Of a stretch of DNA of 5,535 bases, positions 4,833 to 5,535 are shown in pieces; positions within the stretch are counted from its first letter, which is position 1; each line of letters begins with the position of its first letter. Both the position numbers and the translations under genes were made by a program. Below the pieces are notes generated by a model. It made no database searches. It was not told where the DNA came from and worked only from the letters and a program-made list of their open reading frames with translations. Source of the stretch: Deltaproteobacteria bacterium (GTDB lineage: Bacteria; Desulfobacterota; DSM-4660; Desulfatiglandales; Desulfatiglandaceae); assembly GCA_003646995.1 (NCBI GenBank), contig QMLZ01000210.1, positions 1 through 5,535 on the forward strand. The letters run 5' to 3'.

Positions 4833-5535
4833 ATGCTGATCGCATCCATACAAATGGCTACAATTGAAGACAACAAGACGGAAACAGTGGAGAAGGCCGT
4901 TTCTCTGATAAAAGAGGTCAAGGGGGCTGACCTGGTGATCTTACCAGAGCTATGGAATATAGGCTTTATGAGTTTTGACCAGTATGAGACTGAGGCTGAG
5001 ACCACAGATGGCCCTACCTTGAGCACCCTGAGGGCTACAGCAAAGGGCATGAGCGTTTATCTACATACGGGCAGCTTTGTGGAAAAGGATAAGGGCAGGT
5101 ATTACAACTCCAGCTATCTTATATCACCTGAGGGGGAAATCCTTGCCAATTACAGAAAACTCCATCTTTTTGGCTTCCAGTCCAAAGAGACAAAGATCCT
5201 CACCCGCGGGGACAAGGTGGTGGTTGTTGACACAGAATTGGGTAAGCTTGGCCTTGCCACGTGTTATGACCTCCGCTTCCCTGAGCTTTTCCGGCGAATG
5301 ATTGAGAAGGGCGCTGAATTATTCCTGATTTGCTCAGCATGGCCCTACCCGCGACTTGAGCACTGGATCATGCTCAATCGGGTAAGGGCCTTGGAGAATC
5401 AGTGCTTTCTTGTTTCGTCCAACTCAGTGGGCATTAACAGGGGGGTGCAGTTCGTAGGCCATAGCATGATAGTGGATCCGTGGGGAATTATAGTAGCGAG
5501 CGGCGGAGATGATGAAGTGATTATAAAGGCAGAGG
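4833..5535 (+). CDS. Carbon-nitrogen hydrolase (nitrilase superfamily), probable omega-amidase type, 3'-partial
   Basis: The open frame runs to the window edge, giving 234 residues of a protein usually about 255-275 aa long, so perhaps 25-40 residues are missing. The nitrilase-superfamily catalytic triad is visible: Glu39 in ILPEL, Lys109 in NYRKLHLF and Cys144 in CYDLRFPE. Further conserved blocks are SAWPYPRLEHW (168-178), NRVRALENQ (182-190) and the C-terminal GHSMIVDPWG (209-218). The WPxPRxxHW and RAxENQ blocks resemble omega-amidases such as E. coli YafV, which hydrolyse 2-oxoglutaramate-like amides; the link to that subgroup is from memory and less certain than the superfamily. Such an enzyme would release ammonia from a linear amide, possibly formed after ring opening by the upstream enzymes. 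It starts 12 bases after the DUF2848 stop. Carbamoyl-hydrolase or nitrilase activity remains possible. No signal peptide is seen, so it is probably cytoplasmic. Confidence 0.92.
   Translation, partial: MLIASIQMATIEDNKTETVEKAVSLIKEVKGADLVILPELWNIGFMSFDQYETEAETTDGPTLSTLRATAKGMSVYLHTGSFVEKDKGRYYNSSYLISPEGEILANYRKLHLFGFQSKETKILTRGDKVVVVDTELGKLGLATCYDLRFPELFRRMIEKGAELFLICSAWPYPRLEHWIMLNRVRALENQCFLVSSNSVGINRGVQFVGHSMIVDPWGIIVASGGDDEVIIKAE

Overview
The window is a single, densely packed, plus-strand gene cluster from a bacterium, almost certainly part of one operon. Six genes run in the same direction with gaps from -4 to +64 bases, and no minus-strand gene is convincing. Three lines counted by hand put GC near 50 %. 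Shine-Dalgarno sequences are strong (AGGAGG type), one start is TTG, and Arg is often AGG. This suits an anaerobic or facultative bacterium such as a Desulfobacterota or Firmicutes member, but the taxonomy is only a guess. There is no rRNA, tRNA, mobile element or CRISPR array.

Region 1 (1-3661) encodes a complete three-subunit molybdenum hydroxylase of the xanthine dehydrogenase / CO dehydrogenase superfamily, in the order FAD subunit, two-cluster [2Fe-2S] subunit, molybdopterin subunit. The FAD subunit has lost only its extreme N-terminus to the window edge. The three genes overlap by 4 bases each (TTGA, then ATGA), so they are probably translationally coupled. Electrons would flow from substrate to the Mo cofactor, through two [2Fe-2S] clusters, to FAD, and then to an unknown acceptor. 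The active-site loop is of the xanthine-dehydrogenase type (CFRGFGNAQ) and lacks the copper-binding AYxCSFR loop of true CO dehydrogenase. The substrate is therefore probably an aromatic, N-heterocyclic or aldehyde compound, not CO.

Region 2 (3662-5535) holds three small downstream genes: a single-domain cupin, a DUF2848-family protein that looks like a fumarylacetoacetate-hydrolase-fold enzyme, and a nitrilase-superfamily amidase close to the omega-amidase / YafV type, cut off by the 3' edge of the window. The 64-base spacer before the cupin is the largest gap and is AT-rich. It may hold a weak internal promoter.

Working model (inference): the Mo enzyme hydroxylates a substrate, perhaps a nitrogen heterocycle, next to a ring nitrogen. 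The cupin and DUF2848 proteins then isomerise, cleave or hydrolyse the product, and the nitrilase homologue removes an amide nitrogen as ammonia. No regulator, transporter or Mo-cofactor maturation factor is visible, so both the substrate and the control are unknown. The combination looks like an uncharacterised catabolic pathway and is the most interesting thing here.
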